A stretch of DNA of 6,828 nucleotides from Caulobacteraceae bacterium (GTDB taxonomy: Bacteria > Pseudomonadota > Alphaproteobacteria > Caulobacterales > Caulobacteraceae). The DNA is taken from the NCBI GenBank assembly GCA_025351125.1, contig JANXWN010000026.1, forward strand, positions 1 to 6,828. The letters run 5' to 3'. The notes under the pieces are model-generated. The model made no database searches and was not told where the DNA came from. It saw only the letters and a list, made by a program, of their open reading frames with translations. A program made the position numbers and the translations under genes. Positions 4,846 to 6,828 of the stretch are shown here, piece by piece (position 1 is the stretch's first letter; each line of letters begins with the position of its first letter).

Positions 4846-6828
4846 ATGGATTCGTATGACGACACCCCGCTAGGCGTCCGCCCCGCACAGCGCATTTCCG
4901 ATCTCGCCCGCGTGGACCGGAAAGAGGATCCGCTGGCCGGTCTAAACCTTGAACAACGCATCGCCGTTGAGGCGACGGAGGGGCCTGTCTTGGTGCTGGC
5001 CGGAGCGGGAACCGGCAAGACGCGAGTTCTGACGACCCGCCTCGCACACGTTCTGAACACCGGAAAAGCCAAGCCTTGGGAGCTGTTGGCGGTCACCTTT
5101 ACCAACAAGGCGGCGCGAGAAATGCGTCACCGTATCGGCGAGATGATCGGCCCCGGCGCCGAAGGGTTGCGTTGGCTCGGAACTTTTCATTCCGTCGCAG
5201 CGCAAATCTTGCGCCGTCACGCGGAATTGGTGGGACTAAAATCGAATTATACCATCATCGATGTCGACGATCAGGAACGGCTGATCAAGCAGCTGATTGT
5301 CGCCGAGAACATCGATGTAAAACGGTGGACGCCCAAACATTTTTTAGGATTAGTCGATCAGTGGAAAAACCGCGGCTGGACGCCCGCCAAGCTGCCGCCT
5401 GCCGAGGGGGCACATTTTGCCAATAATCGCGGCGCTGCGCTATATGCGATGTATCAAGATCGGTTGCGCATCCTCAATGCCTGTGATTTTGGCGATCTTC
5501 TGCTGCACAATTTGACGGTTTTCACGACGCACCCTGACGTTCTAGCCGATTACCATCAGCGGTTCCGCTACATATTGGTGGACGAATATCAGGATACGAA
5601 TGTCGCCCAATACCTCTGGCTGAGACTGCTGGCGCAGAGCCGCCGTAATTTGTGTTGCGTGGGCGACGACGATCAATCGATCTACGGTTGGCGCGGCGCG
5701 GAGGTCGATAACATCCTGCGCTTCGAGCGTGATTTTCCGGGCGCCAAGGTCGTGCGGCTGGAACGCAATTACCGCTCAACCCAACATATCTTGGCCGCCG
5801 CCTCCGGATTGATTGCAGCCAACCGTGATCGCTTAGGCAAAACGTTGTGGACGGAGGCCGCCGGCGGACAGAAGGTGCAAGTACGCGGCGTCTGGGACGG
5901 TGAAGCCGAATCGCGGCTTGTCGCCGAAGACCTCACGCGCTGGCGTAAAGGGCGCCGCTACGGGGAGGCGGCCATCCTGGTGCGGGCGTCGTTCCAAATG
6001 CGGGCGTTTGAAGAGCGGTTCGTGCTTGAGCAAATTCCCTATACCGTGGTTGGCGGGCCGAGGTTTTTCGAACGGGCGGAAATTCGCGACACGCACGCCT
6101 ATTTGCGTTTGCTGCAATCACCCGATGACGATCTGGCGTTCCAAAGGATCGTCAATTTGCCTCGCCGGGGGATCGGCGACGCCACGGTGCAAAAACTGCT
6201 GGTTTTGGCGCGCAATCGCGGAATTTCGGCCGGCGCGGCGGCGTATGATTTGGTGCGCACCGATGAATTACCCGCCCGCGCTCGGACCGCTCTAGGCACG
6301 TTCCTTCGGGATATGGAACGTTGGCGGTCTCAACTCGGCGCATTGCCGCACGCCAGGCTGACCGAAACTATTCTTGAAGAAAGCGGCTATGTCGCGGCCC
6401 TCCAACTGGATAAGGTACCGACCAGCCAGACGCGATTGGAAAACTTAAAGGAACTGGTTCAATCTATGGCCGCGTTTGACACGTTGGAGGGATATCTCGA
6501 ACATGTATCGCTCGTGATGGACATCGATCGCGGCGCGGGCGACGACGCCGTTACAATCATGACCTTGCACGCCGCGAAAGGCCTGGAGTTTCCACTAATT
6601 TTTCTGCCGGGGTGGGAAGAAGGCGTTTTTCCGAGCCAACGCAGCATGGACGAAAACGGTGAGCGCGGGTTGGAAGAGGAACGACGACTGGCTTACGTGG
6701 GCCTAACGCGCGCCCGCGAAGAGGTCAGAATATCGTTCGTGGCCAACAGGCAGGTTTACGGACGTTGGACCAGCCAGTTGCCCAGTCGTTTCGTCGATGA
6801 GTTGCCGATTCCGCATGTCGAAGCAGTG
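4846..6828 (+). CDS. uvrD: UvrD/PcrA-family ATP-dependent DNA helicase, 3' end cut by window
   Basis: This SF1A 3'-5' DNA helicase acts in nucleotide excision and mismatch repair and in clearing recombination proteins from DNA. The visible 661 residues have every core motif: LNLEQRIAV with the Q-motif glutamine (Q37), Walker A GAGTGKT (53-59), VTFTNKAAREM (Ia, 83-93), GTFHSVAAQ (Ib, 112-120), DEYQDT (II, 246-251), GDDDQSIYGWRGA (III, 273-285), RLERNYRS (IV, 304-311), TLHAAKGLEF (V, 573-582) and EERRLAYVGLTRAR (VI, 611-624). WEEGVFPSQRS (590-600) is typical of UvrD/PcrA. The frame reaches the last base without a stop, so the C-terminal tail, where UvrD and PcrA differ and bind partners, is missing. 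The ATG at 4846 was chosen because it is the first in-frame ATG and the N-terminal extension before the Q motif is modest; it has no Shine-Dalgarno sequence. A TTG at 4795 is possible but less likely. UvrD, PcrA and Rep are hard to separate here; UvrD is the usual name in proteobacteria. Confidence 0.93.
   Translation, partial: MDSYDDTPLGVRPAQRISDLARVDRKEDPLAGLNLEQRIAVEATEGPVLVLAGAGTGKTRVLTTRLAHVLNTGKAKPWELLAVTFTNKAAREMRHRIGEMIGPGAEGLRWLGTFHSVAAQILRRHAELVGLKSNYTIIDVDDQERLIKQLIVAENIDVKRWTPKHFLGLVDQWKNRGWTPAKLPPAEGAHFANNRGAALYAMYQDRLRILNACDFGDLLLHNLTVFTTHPDVLADYHQRFRYILVDEYQDTNVAQYLWLRLLAQSRRNLCCVGDDDQSIYGWRGAEVDNILRFERDFPGAKVVRLERNYRSTQHILAAASGLIAANRDRLGKTLWTEAAGGQKVQVRGVWDGEAESRLVAEDLTRWRKGRRYGEAAILVRASFQMRAFEERFVLEQIPYTVVGGPRFFERAEIRDTHAYLRLLQSPDDDLAFQRIVNLPRRGIGDATVQKLLVLARNRGISAGAAAYDLVRTDELPARARTALGTFLRDMERWRSQLGALPHARLTETILEESGYVAALQLDKVPTSQTRLENLKELVQSMAAFDTLEGYLEHVSLVMDIDRGAGDDAVTIMTLHAAKGLEFPLIFLPGWEEGVFPSQRSMDENGERGLEEERRLAYVGLTRAREEVRISFVANRQVYGRWTSQLPSRFVDELPIPHVEAV

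Noticed and set aside
4830..4850. Five-base inverted repeat TCCAT...ATGGA that includes the uvrD start codon
   Set aside because: A five-base stem with an 11-base loop is expected by chance; it is too weak to claim start-codon masking.
4754..5047. Upstream in-frame extension of prfC by 98 codons on the minus strand
   Set aside because: It would run antisense through the uvrD start and Walker A region. Its residues look like out-of-frame translation, and the protein from 4753 already has the family's exact usual length of 529 residues.
5833..6647. Several short minus-strand frames opposite the helicase
   Set aside because: All are antisense to the continuous helicase frame carrying motifs from the N-terminus to motif VI; none has a recognisable domain.

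Overview
This window looks like a GC-rich proteobacterial chromosome segment, most likely from an alphaproteobacterium. That is an impression from protein style and composition (the UvrD-type helicase, the RF3 and a GTT1-like glutathione S-transferase), not a computed assignment. Gene density is very high. Neighbouring genes overlap or lie 12, 66 and 92 bases apart, and no stretch of 300 bases lacks a gene. I see no mobile element, CRISPR array, tRNA or rRNA, and no clear factor-independent terminator.

Layout from left to right. At 1-768 (+) is an integral-membrane permease of a SsuC/TauC-type ABC importer, probably the last gene of a transport operon that begins before the window. It meets, tail to tail and 12 bases apart, a minus-strand block. 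Read in its own direction this block is prfC (release factor 3, start at 4753), rsmC (16S rRNA m2G1207 methyltransferase type), rsuA (16S rRNA pseudouridine-516 synthase type) and a glutathione S-transferase gene ending at 781. The junctions prfC/rsmC and rsmC/rsuA are 4-base stop/start overlaps (GTGA and ATGA), so these three genes almost certainly form one translationally coupled unit. The transferase lies 66 bases further on with its own good ribosome binding site.

From 4846 to the right edge (+) runs a UvrD/PcrA-family DNA helicase. It is divergent from prfC and is cut by the window end before its stop codon. It has all the SF1A helicase motifs. The 92-base gap at 4754-4845 must hold, or closely adjoin, the promoters of both divergent genes. 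Neither start codon has a recognisable Shine-Dalgarno sequence.

Functionally, the minus-strand unit joins a translation-termination GTPase with two enzymes that modify the small-subunit rRNA, a coherent ribosome-function cluster. The helicase serves DNA repair and replication. The permease and the transferase are neighbours without an evident link to them. I found no convincing novel system. The items most worth checking are the coupled prfC-rsmC-rsuA arrangement and the SD-less divergent start pair.
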